Shown: in pieces, positions 18,371 to 26,814 of the stretch
How positions within the stretch are numbered: the first letter of the stretch is position 1
Layout: each line of letters begins with the position of its first letter
Assembly (NCBI GenBank): GCA_026713865.1
Contig: JAPONQ010000028.1
Span: 23,492 to 87,491, forward strand
Reading direction: 5' to 3'
DNA length: 64,000 bases
Origin: Chloroflexota bacterium
GTDB taxonomy: Bacteria > Chloroflexota > Dehalococcoidia > UBA2979
The notes under the pieces: model-generated
The model's database searches: none
The model's input: the letters and a program-made list of their open reading frames with translations, nothing else
Told to the model about the DNA's origin: nothing
Made by a program: the position numbers and the translations under genes

Positions 18371-18833
18371 GCCGCCCTCGCATACAATCCAGACGTAGAA
18401 TACGTGGCGGCCGCGGCCGCGTCCCCCGAGCGGCGTGTGCGGTCTCCGAGCAGCTCGCGGTATGGCGTGTCGGTCGGGGTGGATCAGGTCGTGTCGGGTC
18501 AGCTGGCACGACGGCCACCTGCCGCGTGCTGTCGTGGCCGTGTCGCCGCCCCGGGCCGACTCGGCAAGCGCTACAGGAGGAGAATCGCAGAAGGCGGAGG
18601 GGACCGCGGGCGTGCTGCTTCGCGCGATCTCCCCGGCGTTGCGGCGGGAGCGGGGACGATCGAGAGGCGTCAGCACCGGGCGCTGATCCTAGGCTTACGT
18701 GCTCGGGGGTCCTCCGGACGCCCGATTGGAGGGTGTCGAGGATGACGTGCCCCCGGCCTTCAGCGCGCGATGCGTGCGAGAAGCTCCGTTCGCGACTAGG
18801 TGGCGTGCCGCCGTCTGACGGGTCGCCGGGCGT
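18371..18833. other. Divergent intergenic region
   Basis: About 460 bases between the gluzincin gene and a small membrane-protein gene transcribed the other way. It should hold both promoters. No gene, strong hairpin or known RNA is evident. Confidence 0.35.
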
Positions 18834-19037
18834 ATGACCCCATCGGAGGTCGCGCTCATCGTCGGAGTGCTCGCCCTGGTCGCCCTCGCGGCGTTCGTGG
18901 GCTACGTCGCGTGGGTCGTGGCCGAGGTGAGGGGCCGTTCCCGGCTGGCGTGGACTCTCGCCTGCATCGCCTTCCCTCCCGCGATCGTTGCGCTCTGGAA
19001 GCTGCCGCCCGGATACCGATCACCGTGGGACCGCTGA
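18834..19037 (+). CDS. Small membrane protein, two predicted helices
   Basis: A 67-residue protein from ATG 18834. An N-terminal helix (VALIVGVLALVALAAFVGYV, about 6-25) is followed by a basic turn (EVRGRSR) and a second helix (LAWTLACIAFPPAIVALW). The layout resembles the short PLDc_N-type two-helix membrane proteins, but the match is weak. The function is unknown. The spacing and codon use fit a real gene. Confidence 0.55.
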   Translation: MTPSEVALIVGVLALVALAAFVGYVAWVVAEVRGRSRLAWTLACIAFPPAIVALWKLPPGYRSPWDR

Positions 19038-19247
19038 CGCCCTGGAGATGAGCCCGGTCCCCGTCGGCCCGCAGCCGGATCGGGATCCGCGAGACCTCCA
19101 GCGGGCTACGAGGCGGCGATCAGCGTGGCGACGATCGCGTCCGCCATCGGGCATCCGGAGACGACGAATCGCCGGGCAGCTGGCGCCGATGGAGTCGAGC
19201 CTGGTCGCGGCGCCCGGGGGTACCCGGCGTCGTTTCGTCCGTTCCCC

Positions 19248-19499
19248 TTAGCCTTGCCCGGTCCGCTTCCACACGAGCGCGCGCGGGCTCTCCCACGAGG
19301 AGCGGATCTTGATGCCGCTCTCGCGGGCCGCCTCCTGGAGTCGCCGCTTCACGGCCGCCTGCGTCTCGCCACGCTCGAGTACGATGCGCCCGGCGGCGCC
19401 CGCCTTCAGGGCCTGGACGTAGGGCTCGCGCTCGGCAGCGGCCGTGCGGCTGCGTCCGACGGCGGCATCCTTCGGGTCCAACTTCGCGAACCTCGGCAC
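19248..19499 (-). CDS. Small basic protein of unknown function
   Basis: 83 residues from GTG 19499, placed seven bases after GGAGGA, which decides this start over the longer open frame. The sequence opens PRFAKLDPKDAAVGRS, then a helical basic region (TQAAVKRRLQEAARESGIKI) and ends PRALVWKRTGQG. The charge pattern suggests a nucleic-acid-binding or ribosome-associated small protein, but no family is recognised. It stands alone. Confidence 0.6.
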   Translation of the reverse strand: MPRFAKLDPKDAAVGRSRTAAAEREPYVQALKAGAAGRIVLERGETQAAVKRRLQEAARESGIKIRSSWESPRALVWKRTGQG

Positions 19500-19750
19500 A
19501 GAGTCCTCCTCCGCTCGAATTCGACGGCTCACAGCAGGATACTCCACGCCCGCCCGCAGGTACTCCGCCGGTGACGCCACCCCCGACGGAGGTTCGTTGC
19601 AGGGTGCCGTCGGGGGTTGTGGCCAAGCCACCCGGGCGCTGGTCGTCACGGGTCCCCGCGGGCGAGGTGACCAGCCGGAGCCGCCGTCGCGGCGTGATCA
19701 CACCCGTCGACGGGTGTGGGCGCCGCTTGCGCGTTTCGGACACGGGGTGT

Positions 19751-20515
19751 CTAGCGCGTGCGCGCCCCCAGCGACCACAGCGAGAGCGCGATGGTGACGA
19801 CGCCCAGACCGGCGACGGCGGCGAGTGCCCCCGCCAGGTTGTCCCACTCCCAGCCCTCGAGGACCAGCGCTCGCATGCCCTCGAGCAGGTACGTGACTGG
19901 ATTGAGGGAGGCGAGGAACTCCATCCAGGGGTCGAAGACCTCCTTGGGCGCGAAGGCGGGCGAGAGGAAAAGCAAGGGGAAGAAGACCAGGAACCCGGCC
20001 TGGGCCGCCTGGGCGTTGCCCGTGCGCAGCGCGATGGTCGCGCCTATGCCGGAGTAGGCCGCCCCGAACAGCCCCGCCAGCGCGAGGATCACGACGTACC
20101 CGAGCGGTCCCGCCTCCATCCCTGCGCCGACCAGCGAGACCACGACCAGGATCACGGCGGTGAAGGCGGTGGCCCGGATGGCGTCCGCGAACAGCCGGCC
20201 CAGCACGATGGCCAGCCTCGGGCTGGGCGTCAGCAGCAGCTTGTCGAAGTAGCCGCTCTCGATGTCCTTGACGATCGCGATGCCCGAGACCGAGGCGGCG
20301 CCGGCGACGCACTGCAGGACCGCGACCGGGAGCTGGAAGCCCTCGTAGTTCTCCACGCCGAAGGCGGGTCCGGCCACGTTGCTGATGGCGCCGACCGTGA
20401 CGAAGAAGAAGAACAGCGGGATGAAGAGGTTGCTGACCTCCACGCCCGGCTGCCGGAGCGTCTCGCGCACCGCGCGCCCGCAGAGCTGGTAGGAGCCCAC
20501 CGCCAGCGCCCTCAC
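19751..20515 (-). CDS. ABC-2 type transporter permease (DrrB-like)
   Basis: 254 residues with about six membrane helices. It starts at GTG 20515, overlapping the ATPase stop by four bases (GTGA). The motifs are typical of ABC-2 export permeases of the daunorubicin DrrB type: 'VKDIESGYFDKLLLTPSPR' in the cytoplasmic loop and LNPVTYLLEGMRAL near the end. With the ATPase it would form an exporter of lipids, drugs or polysaccharide; the substrate is unknown. Confidence 0.92.
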   Translation of the reverse strand: MRALAVGSYQLCGRAVRETLRQPGVEVSNLFIPLFFFFVTVGAISNVAGPAFGVENYEGFQLPVAVLQCVAGAASVSGIAIVKDIESGYFDKLLLTPSPRLAIVLGRLFADAIRATAFTAVILVVVSLVGAGMEAGPLGYVVILALAGLFGAAYSGIGATIALRTGNAQAAQAGFLVFFPLLFLSPAFAPKEVFDPWMEFLASLNPVTYLLEGMRALVLEGWEWDNLAGALAAVAGLGVVTIALSLWSLGARTR

Positions 20516-21531
20516 GCGACCTCCTCGGAGGCTTTGCTCCCGGCCGGGTCCGGGACCTCGGCGTCCACCTCGAGGCGGTGCCCCGTCGCGCGGAGGAAGA
20601 CGTCGTCGAGCGTCGGTTGATGCAGCGTGATCTCGGCGACCGGCAGCCCGGCGTCGTTGGCGATCGTGACGATCGGCGCGATCATCTGGCTCCCGTCGCG
20701 GATGTAGACGACGAGCGCGTCCTCCATCCGCCGCAGCTCCTCAAGGCCGGGCAGCTCGCGGATGCGCTCGCCGGCGCGCTCCACGGCCTCGCCCTCGGCG
20801 CCGCCGCCATCGATGTGCAGCGAGACGACGTCCGAGCCGATCGTCGCCTTGAGCGCCGAGGGTGAGCCGGAGGCGACGATCCGCCCGGCGTCGATGATCG
20901 CGATCTCGTCGGCGAGCCGGTCGGCCTCCTCGAGGTACTGGGTGGTGAGAAAGAAGGTCACGCCGGCCTCGCGATTGAGGCGCTCGACGTAGCGCCACAG
21001 CGCCTCGCGGCTCACCGGGTCGAGCCCGCTCGTCGGCTCGTCGAGGAAGACGATGCGCGGCCCGTGCACGAGCGCCGAGGCGAGGTCGAGCCGCCGTTGC
21101 ATCCCGCCGGAGTAGGTGCCGATGCGGCGGTCGGCGGCGTCCTCGAGCTCGACGATCGCCAGCAGCTCGTCGACCCGCCTGCCCACGGCGGAGCGGGACA
21201 TGCCCTGCAGGCGGCCCTGCAGCGTCAGGAGCTCGCGCCCCGTCTGCAGATCGTCGAGCCCGGCCTCCTGGAGGGCGACGCCGATGCGGCGGCGCACGTC
21301 CCTGGCGTGGCGCTCCACGTCGAGGCCGTCCACGAAGGCGCGCCCCGACGTGGGGCGCAGCAGCGTCGTCAGCATGCGGATCGTCGTGGTCTTGCCGGAG
21401 CCGTTGGCGCCGAGGAAGCCGAAGACCTGCCCGCTCTCGATGGAGAGGTCGATGCCGTCGACGGCGCGCACGCCGGGGAAGGTGCGCCCGAGGCCCTCGG
21501 CGGCGATCGCCGTTGCGTGGTCGTCACTCAT
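20512..21531 (-). CDS. ABC transporter ATP-binding protein (DrrA-like)
   Basis: 339 residues from ATG 21531 (GGGAG upstream). Walker A at 41-49 (GANGSGKTT), signature YSGGMQ near 140-145, Walker B with IVFLDEPTSGLD at 160-171, then the switch His region (FFLTTQYLEEADRLAD). The C-terminal extension (about 230-339, with HQPTLDDVFLRATGH) is typical of DrrA-type drug-export ATPases. It energises the adjacent permease, with which it shares an operon. Confidence 0.95.
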   Translation of the reverse strand: MSDDHATAIAAEGLGRTFPGVRAVDGIDLSIESGQVFGFLGANGSGKTTTIRMLTTLLRPTSGRAFVDGLDVERHARDVRRRIGVALQEAGLDDLQTGRELLTLQGRLQGMSRSAVGRRVDELLAIVELEDAADRRIGTYSGGMQRRLDLASALVHGPRIVFLDEPTSGLDPVSREALWRYVERLNREAGVTFFLTTQYLEEADRLADEIAIIDAGRIVASGSPSALKATIGSDVVSLHIDGGGAEGEAVERAGERIRELPGLEELRRMEDALVVYIRDGSQMIAPIVTIANDAGLPVAEITLHQPTLDDVFLRATGHRLEVDAEVPDPAGSKASEEVA

Positions 21532-21765
21532 CGCGGCTCTCCCGCCGCGGCCGCGCACCCGTCCGGCCCGCGTCGGCGCGTCGGCCGTCCCGGGTCGAGT
21601 ATTGCCGCGCGGGCCGGTAGCGGCGAGGCGCCCGCGTGGCGCAGTCCGGGGCGAGGTGGGAGCACCTGTCGAGCATCTCGGGATCGCACGGGTCGCCGAG
21701 GTCGACGCCGGGTCACTCGCTTACCGGCAGCCGCTGCGATTGGCAAGAAGAGCCTCACGGTGCAT

Positions 21766-21796
21766 CATACAATGTATGTTGATATCCATACAATGG
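21766..21796 (+). promoter_or_regulatory. Candidate operator/promoter of the AbrB-PIN module
   Basis: An AT-rich island in GC-rich sequence contains CATACA-A-TGTATG (inverted repeat, 21766-21778), and CATACAATG recurs at 21787-21795, 21 bases (two helical turns) away. Its position just before the antitoxin start is typical of an autoregulatory site bound by the antitoxin or the complex. Confidence 0.5.
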
Positions 21797-21809
21797 ACGA
21801 GGAGATGAG

Positions 21810-22046
21810 TTGAACAGCTACGTGATGAAGGTCTCGTCGAACGGCCAGGTGTCGATCCCGGCTCAGGCACGTGCGCGCTGGGAGTGTGATCGAATGCTGG
21901 TCGTGGACTTCGGCGATCGCGTGGTGATGCGGCCGCTCCCGCCAGATCCCCTGGCTGACCTCGACGGGAAGTACGCCGGGCGGGGGCCCAGCACCGATCA
22001 AGCCCGTGCGGAGGCTCGGGCCGAGGATGGGGCCCGCGAGCCGTGA
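21810..22046 (+). CDS. vapB: AbrB/SpoVT-like antitoxin
   Basis: 78 residues from TTG 21810, six bases after AGGAG; GTG 21822 or ATG 21825 are possible shorter starts. The swapped-hairpin AbrB motif is clear (MKVSSNGQVSIPAQARARW, ending VVMRPLP), followed by an acidic tail that would wrap the toxin. The last four bases overlap the PIN toxin start. It should bind the palindromes just upstream and neutralise the partner nuclease. Confidence 0.85.
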   Translation: MNSYVMKVSSNGQVSIPAQARARWECDRMLVVDFGDRVVMRPLPPDPLADLDGKYAGRGPSTDQARAEARAEDGAREP

Positions 22047-22477
22047 TCATCCTTGACGCATACGCGGTGCTCGCCTTCATGCGGCACGAGGCCGCAGGTC
22101 CGCAGGTGCGTGAGTTGATTCGAGGCGATCAGGAGGCGGTCCTGACCCTGCTCGGTATTGCAGAGGTGCTCGACCATCTCGTGCGCCGCGCCGGTGTTGA
22201 TGAGGAAGAGGCATGGCTTGATCTCGTGCAGCTCGGTCTTGCTGCCCCGCCCGCACTCGATTCGGAGCTGGCGGGAAGAGCGGGCCTCTTGCGTGCCCTC
22301 CACTACAACCGCCGTACTCGCGCGCTCAGCCTAGCGGACTGCGTCGCCGCTGAGACGGCACGCCGCCTCGATGCGTCGCTCGCCACCGGCGATCCCCCGC
22401 TGATCGCGACCTGCGAGGAGGAAGGGATCGGGGTCGTCGCGCTTGACGGCGAGGGCGCGGCCGGGTGCCGGCCCTGA
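22043..22477 (+). CDS. vapC: PIN-domain ribonuclease toxin (VapC)
   Basis: 144 residues, overlapping the antitoxin by four bases. PIN acidic residues are all present: Asp5 (ILDAYAVLAF), Glu41 (IAEVLDHL), Asp99 (LSLADCVAAETA) and Asp117 (LATGDPPL). VapC toxins cleave specific RNAs, often tRNA or rRNA, in a Mg2+-dependent way. The length is normal and the gene appears intact. Confidence 0.9.
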   Translation: MIILDAYAVLAFMRHEAAGPQVRELIRGDQEAVLTLLGIAEVLDHLVRRAGVDEEEAWLDLVQLGLAAPPALDSELAGRAGLLRALHYNRRTRALSLADCVAAETARRLDASLATGDPPLIATCEEEGIGVVALDGEGAAGCRP

Positions 22478-22651
22478 CGGCCGACGAGCAGGGCCTCAGC
22501 CGCGCCCGATGGGCTGCTCTCGATCGCGAGGTCAGTGTAGCCCGAGGTTCGTGACGCCTGTCGGGCACCGTTCGACGGAATCGGTGGCGCCCGGGGCCTG
22601 TGCTCGGGCTTCCTGCGCGTATGCCCGAGCGCCTCCCGCCCGACGCGCGCG

Positions 22652-22957
22652 CTCATCGAGGACGCGCAGAACGATCTGTACTTCAGCTCCGCGTCCCTGT
22701 GGGAGATCGCGATCAAGAGCGGCCTGGGACGCGGCGACTTCGAGGTCGATCCGCGGTTGCTGCGCCGGGCGCTTCTCGAGCACGGCCACGCGGAGCTCGC
22801 CGTCACGGGGGCACATGCGGTCGTGGTCGACCTGCTGCCGCCCATCCGCGGCGATCCCTTCGATCGTCTCCTGGTCGCACAGGCACAGATCGAGGCGATG
22901 ACGCTGACGGCGAACGAGCTCGTCGGGCGCTACCCGGGGCCCATTCGCGTCATCTGA
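22652..22957 (+). pseudogene. PIN toxin fragment lacking its N-terminus
   Basis: In one frame the sequence reads ALIEDAQNDLYFSSASLWEI, then 'LLPPIRGDPFDRLLVAQAQI' and ends TLTANELVGRYPGPIRVI. This is the middle and end of a VapC of the SASLWEIAIK type. The expected opening (LLLDTHALLWW with the first catalytic Asp) is absent and no RBS or start suits the frame. No antitoxin gene is recognised upstream. It is a decayed toxin. Confidence 0.75.
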
Positions 22958-23338
22958 CTGGCCGCGATTCTGGTCCCTTGCCGAGCGCCGAGCGCCGGAA
23001 GCGGCCCGTGGGGCCGGGCTACCCGCCTCCGATCCGCCGCGGGCGCCGTGCACACGGCGGATATGCCCCCAGCGAATACCGTGTTACGGTCGCTCCACGC
23101 GCCGGCGGCCTCGTCCGCGCGGCGTGCCCCTCAGACACACTCTCCCGCCACGGCCGCGCCAGGTACGTGAGCCCGGTAGAGCGCGGCGAATGCCGGCGGG
23201 CTCGACCCGTCGGAGCGGCGGACTCTGAGCGGCTCCTGAGCAGGAAGTCTGCAGGCTGGCGTGCTTCTTGCCGGTGCCCGCCCACCAGGGCGGTGATGAT
23301 CCTCGCGTTCGCGATCGCCGGCCACGGAACGGAATCCC
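22958..23338. other. Intergenic region before the DEAD-box gene
   Basis: About 380 bases with no gene seen. It probably contains the helicase promoter and leader. Long leaders are common ahead of cold-inducible RNA helicases, but no known motif is visible. Confidence 0.35.
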
Positions 23339-24754
23339 GTGCCTATGCCTCCCGCCCCGTCGACCATGCCCCGCGTTCGTCCGCCGGGCCTCTCCCGAGC
23401 CCCGGAGCCGCCCCCCGGCGCCCGGCACCACGACGCGCCGTCCGCGTTCGCGGCGCTGGGGCTTCCCGCCGAGCTCGATCGCGTGCTCACGCAGCAGGGC
23501 ATCACCGACCCCTCCCCGATTCAGAAGCTCACGATCGCCGACGCGCTCGCGGGCCGCGACGTCTCGGGCAAGGCCGAGACCGGCTCCGGCAAGACGCTGG
23601 CGTTCGGGTTGCCGCTCGTCGTTCGCACGCAGCGCTCGAGACCCCGGCGCCCGCACGCGCTGGTGCTGGTCCCGACCCGCGAGCTCGCGAATCAGGTCGC
23701 CGATGAACTCACACCGTTCGCCGCCGAACGCGGCCTGTGGCTGACCGCCATCTACGGAGGCGTCTCGATGCTGCGGCAGGTGAGAGCGCTCGGCGCCGGC
23801 GTCGATATCGTGATCGCGACCCCCGGCCGCCTCAACGATCTGCTCGAACAGGGCGAGCTGTCGGTGGCCGACGTCGAGTGTGTCGTGCTCGATGAGGCCG
23901 ACCAGATGGCCGACATGGGGTTCCTGCCCCAGGTCGAGCGCATCCTGGGTCAGGTTGAGGGCAAGCCGCAGACGCTGCTCTTCTCCGCGACCCTCGACGG
24001 CGCCGTGGGCGAACTCGTCCGCCGCTACCAGCACGAGCCCGTGCACTACGAGGTCGCGCAGACGGCCGAGTACACCGAGGCCCTGGAGCAGCGCTTCGTC
24101 GCCGTGCGCCGCGAGGATCGCCTCGGGGTCGCGGCGTCGATCTGCGCCGGCGCGCGGCGGGCACTCGTGTTCGTGAGCACGACCAGGGGAGCCGACCGCC
24201 TCGTCAAGCAGATCGAGGGGGAGGGACTCGGGGCCGTCGCCATCCACGGCCGCATCTCGCAGAACAAGCGGGAGCGGGCGCTGGCGGCCTTCCGCAGGGG
24301 CGACACTCCGGTGCTGGTGGCGACCAACGTGGCGGCCCGCGGGATCCACGTCGACTCAGTCGACGTGGTCGTGCACTACGATCCGCCCGAGGACGCGAAG
24401 GTCTACGAGCATCGTTCCGGCAGGACTGCCCGCGCCGGCGACCGCGGGCTCGTCGTGACGCTCGCCCTTCCCGAGCACGAGCGGGATATCACCCGCCTGA
24501 TCCAGGAGCTGGGGGCCGACCAGGGCCTCGTCGCGATGCGCCCCGACGACGGTCGGCTCGCGGATCTCGCCGCCTGGGAACCGCCGGCGTCGACCGCCGC
24601 GCGTATCTCCGGGCCCTACGACATGAGGCCCCGGCGCGGCGGTGCTCCGCCGCGGGGCGGGCGCGGACGGGGCGCCGGAACGCGACCGCCCCGGGTGGCC
24701 GGCCGCAACCGGCCTCCCCCGCGGGGCCGCCCGGCCCGCCGCCGGGGCGCCTGA
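23339..24754 (+). CDS. DEAD-box RNA helicase
   Basis: 471 residues from GTG 23339 (ATG 23345 equally possible). All motifs are in order: Q motif region (TDPSPIQ, 57-62), I AETGSGKT (79-86), Ia PTRELA (112-117), Ib TPGR (161-164), II DEAD (185-188), III SAT (216-218), then IHGRISQNKRERAL, ATNVAARGIHV and VI HRSGRTARAG. The C-terminal 70 residues are Arg/Gly/Pro-rich (RGG-like), a basic RNA-binding tail. Such proteins unwind short RNA duplexes during ribosome assembly or mRNA decay. The next small basic gene may be cotranscribed. Confidence 0.95.
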   Translation: MPMPPAPSTMPRVRPPGLSRAPEPPPGARHHDAPSAFAALGLPAELDRVLTQQGITDPSPIQKLTIADALAGRDVSGKAETGSGKTLAFGLPLVVRTQRSRPRRPHALVLVPTRELANQVADELTPFAAERGLWLTAIYGGVSMLRQVRALGAGVDIVIATPGRLNDLLEQGELSVADVECVVLDEADQMADMGFLPQVERILGQVEGKPQTLLFSATLDGAVGELVRRYQHEPVHYEVAQTAEYTEALEQRFVAVRREDRLGVAASICAGARRALVFVSTTRGADRLVKQIEGEGLGAVAIHGRISQNKRERALAAFRRGDTPVLVATNVAARGIHVDSVDVVVHYDPPEDAKVYEHRSGRTARAGDRGLVVTLALPEHERDITRLIQELGADQGLVAMRPDDGRLADLAAWEPPASTAARISGPYDMRPRRGGAPPRGGRGRGAGTRPPRVAGRNRPPPRGRPARRRGA

Positions 24755-24804
24755 GGAGGGATCCGGGCGGCCGTGCCGTGCCGTCCGCTGAGGGAGGACT
24801 GATC

Positions 24805-25032
24805 GTGGCCCGACGACCCACCTACTCGTTCGAACGCGCCCAGCGCGATCGCGCGAAGGTAGCGAAGCGCGAGGCGAAGCGGGCCGCACGCGAGGCCCGC
24901 AGGCGCGGCGCCCCCACGGAGGATGCGGAGGGTAGCGGCGAGCCTTCGGGATCGTCGTCCGGCGGCGGGGGCTCCGCTCCGGAGACTCCGGGGGGCGGGC
25001 CCCCGCCCGGGGGCGACGCGCGCACCGGCTGA
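24805..25032 (+). CDS. Small Lys/Arg-rich protein downstream of the helicase
   Basis: 75 residues from GTG 24805 with an excellent RBS (AGGGAGGA). Residues 5-35 are a charged helix (YSFERAQRDRAKVAKREAKR...), followed by a Gly/Ser/Pro disordered tail. Short proteins starting with a similar YSFE+xQRDxAKK pattern are common in bacteria, unnamed. It lies 50 bases after the helicase stop, so it is probably in the same operon and RNA-associated (inference). Confidence 0.65.
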   Translation: MARRPTYSFERAQRDRAKVAKREAKRAAREARRRGAPTEDAEGSGEPSGSSSGGGGSAPETPGGGPPPGGDARTG

Positions 25033-25062
25033 GCGTCCCCCGCGCTTCCGTCGGGGCCGTGC

Positions 25063-25896
25063 CTACTGGCCGGCGCCGCCGGCGGGCGGCGCGACATCGA
25101 AGCCACACGCCTGGGCTGCCGCGAGCAGGCCGAGCGCCGCCGCGGCATCAGGCGCCGGGCTTGCCAGGTTGGAGAACGCCGAGAGAAGGGCGTCCATGCC
25201 ACCGAGCTGCTCCTCCATGCACCGCAGGACCGAGGGCGGCGGGAGCGCATCGGCCTCGCCGCCCGCGAACGCGGCGGCCTCCTCGTCGGTGAAGCAAAGG
25301 CTCATCCGGATGGTGGTACCGAGCAGGTCCGCGACGTCGGCGTCTGCGGGAGGCGGCCCGATCCCGAGGGCGGCGGGGTTGTCCGTGATGACGGACGCGA
25401 CGCAGGTACGCGTCTCGGTGCTCAGGCCACCGGCATCCGCGGACATGAACGCAACGGTGATGCCGACGGCGCTCTCGGGCGTGAGGCAGTCGAGCGGGAA
25501 GCCGCCTGTGTCTTCGGGGATCTGCGCGAGGGGGATGTCGACGATGGCGCCGAAGACGCTCTCGCCGATCGACTCTCGCATGCAGGCGATCTCGGGTTCG
25601 GAGAGGAACGCCATTATGTCGCGCACCGTGGTTGCCTCGGTCACGACCAGGTCTTCGATCGGTTGCGCCGGGGCCGATGCCGGCATGGCGGAGGGCGTTG
25701 GCGTGGCCGCGGGTGTTGGCGCTGGCGTCGGGATCGGGGTGGGTGTGGGGGTCGCGGCGACTTGCGCGGGCGTAGCCGCCGGCGCCGGGGTCTCATCCGA
25801 GCCGCAGGCGGCGGCGGTGAGCACGACTCCGAGGCAGGCGATGGTGACGATGCGACCGAACCGGGATCGGAGCGGGAGCGCCGCAGCGCCGCGCAT
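25063..25896 (-). CDS. Lipoprotein with a Thr/Pro linker and Cys-containing helical repeats
   Basis: 277 residues from ATG 25896 (AAGGAGG upstream). The lipobox is LTAAAC (Cys31). A linker of about 40 residues is rich in TPTP/APA. The body shows repeated motifs with one Cys each: EIACMRESIGE, LDCLTPESAVGITVAFMSAD followed by AGGLSTETRTCV, SLCFTDEEAAAFAG, VLRCMEEQLGG and LLAAAQACGF. These look like two or three related helical hairpins, roughly 75 residues each, probably tied by disulfides. No named family is recognised. It is a surface-exposed lipoprotein by signal type. Confidence 0.75.
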   Translation of the reverse strand: MRGAAALPLRSRFGRIVTIACLGVVLTAAACGSDETPAPAATPAQVAATPTPTPIPTPAPTPAATPTPSAMPASAPAQPIEDLVVTEATTVRDIMAFLSEPEIACMRESIGESVFGAIVDIPLAQIPEDTGGFPLDCLTPESAVGITVAFMSADAGGLSTETRTCVASVITDNPAALGIGPPPADADVADLLGTTIRMSLCFTDEEAAAFAGGEADALPPPSVLRCMEEQLGGMDALLSAFSNLASPAPDAAAALGLLAAAQACGFDVAPPAGGAGQ

Positions 25897-26174
25897 GGAG
25901 GCCTCCTTCAACACCCGCCGGCCGTGACCGTACACCGGGGCGCGCGTGCGCGCGCGGGCTCGCCGGCTCTCGCCGCGATCGTCGCCGATCGAGCTCGACG
26001 CCAGGCCGACGGGGGACGTCACTCGACTTGGGCGCCGGGCGGTCGGCATCTGGCCTCCATCTGCGCGCGGCCGGTGCATGCCGAAGGAGCCAACCTCGCC
26101 AGGTGATGCCGCGGCGCTTGTTTCAGAGGAGTACGCCCCGCGGGGGAGAAGGCTCCCCATCGTCCTTGACGGCG

Positions 26175-26531
26175 ATGACTGGCAGGCTAGGCTCGAGATT
26201 CAGCGAGTTCCTTGACAGAGCCCTCGCCGAGGGTCCGCAGGTCGTGATCAGGCGCGGCGTGGAGGCTGCCGTACTCCTTCCGATCGAGCACTGGCGGAGG
26301 CTGGAGCGCATGACCAGGCCGGATCTGAAGCAGTTGCTGCTGGCCCCCGAGGCCCGGACGGATGACCTCACTCCGCCTCGCCGGCGGCACCGCCGGCGGA
26401 CGCCACCGCCGGTCCGAGGACGCCATGATCGCGGCGACGGCCTCAGTTCACCGCCTGAGGGTCGTCACCAGGAACGTGCGGGCTTCTAGCATCTGGGGGC
26501 CGAGGTGTGCAACCCCTTCGAGGAGAGGTAG
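26175..26531 (+). pseudogene. Decayed Phd antitoxin fused to the tail of a PIN toxin
   Basis: From 26175 one frame reads RFSEFLDRALAEGPQVVIRR, then AAVLLPIEHWRRL and ARTDDLTPPRR, a Phd/YefM antitoxin whose N-terminus (normally WQLQEAKAR) is scrambled at GGCTAGGCTCGAGA. Immediately after, in another frame, come 'EDAMIAATASVHRLRVVTRN' and VR, then an in-frame TAG and 'HLGAEVCNPFEER', the C-terminus of the usual partner PIN toxin. The first three quarters of the toxin are deleted. The module is non-functional. Confidence 0.75.
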
Positions 26532-26544
26532 GACCCGCCGGGGG

Positions 26545-26652
26545 CGCGTCATCGTGATCCGCTGCTGAACGGATCGCCCGGGTTGAGGAAGTCACGGACT
26601 GCCAGAAGTCGCCTGCCCACCCGCCTCGAGAGCGAGTGGGGCATCCGGCAAG
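26545..26652 (+). pseudogene. HigB-HigA junction scar
   Basis: The bases here align closely with the junction of the intact HigBA pair at 29850-29925: both contain CCGGGTTGAGGAAGT, then CACGGACTGCCA versus GACGGACTACCA, then GTGCCCACCCATCTCGAGAGCG versus CTGCCCACCCGCCTCGAGAGCG (given here in part). Reading frames are broken. This is the remains of a second HigBA copy or of a segmental duplication. Confidence 0.65.
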
Positions 26653-26814
26653 CCCCGAGCCCCTGGGAGGTCGGCTGAGGGTGCTCCTGGAGGTCCGGAC
26701 CTACCCCGAGCCTCCCCGCGGCGTTGCTCCCCGACCCGGGACCACCGCGGGACGGTAGGGTAGGCGCGGCATGCAGCCCTGGCACCAACGCCCGCGCTGG
26801 CCGAGGAGTCGCCC

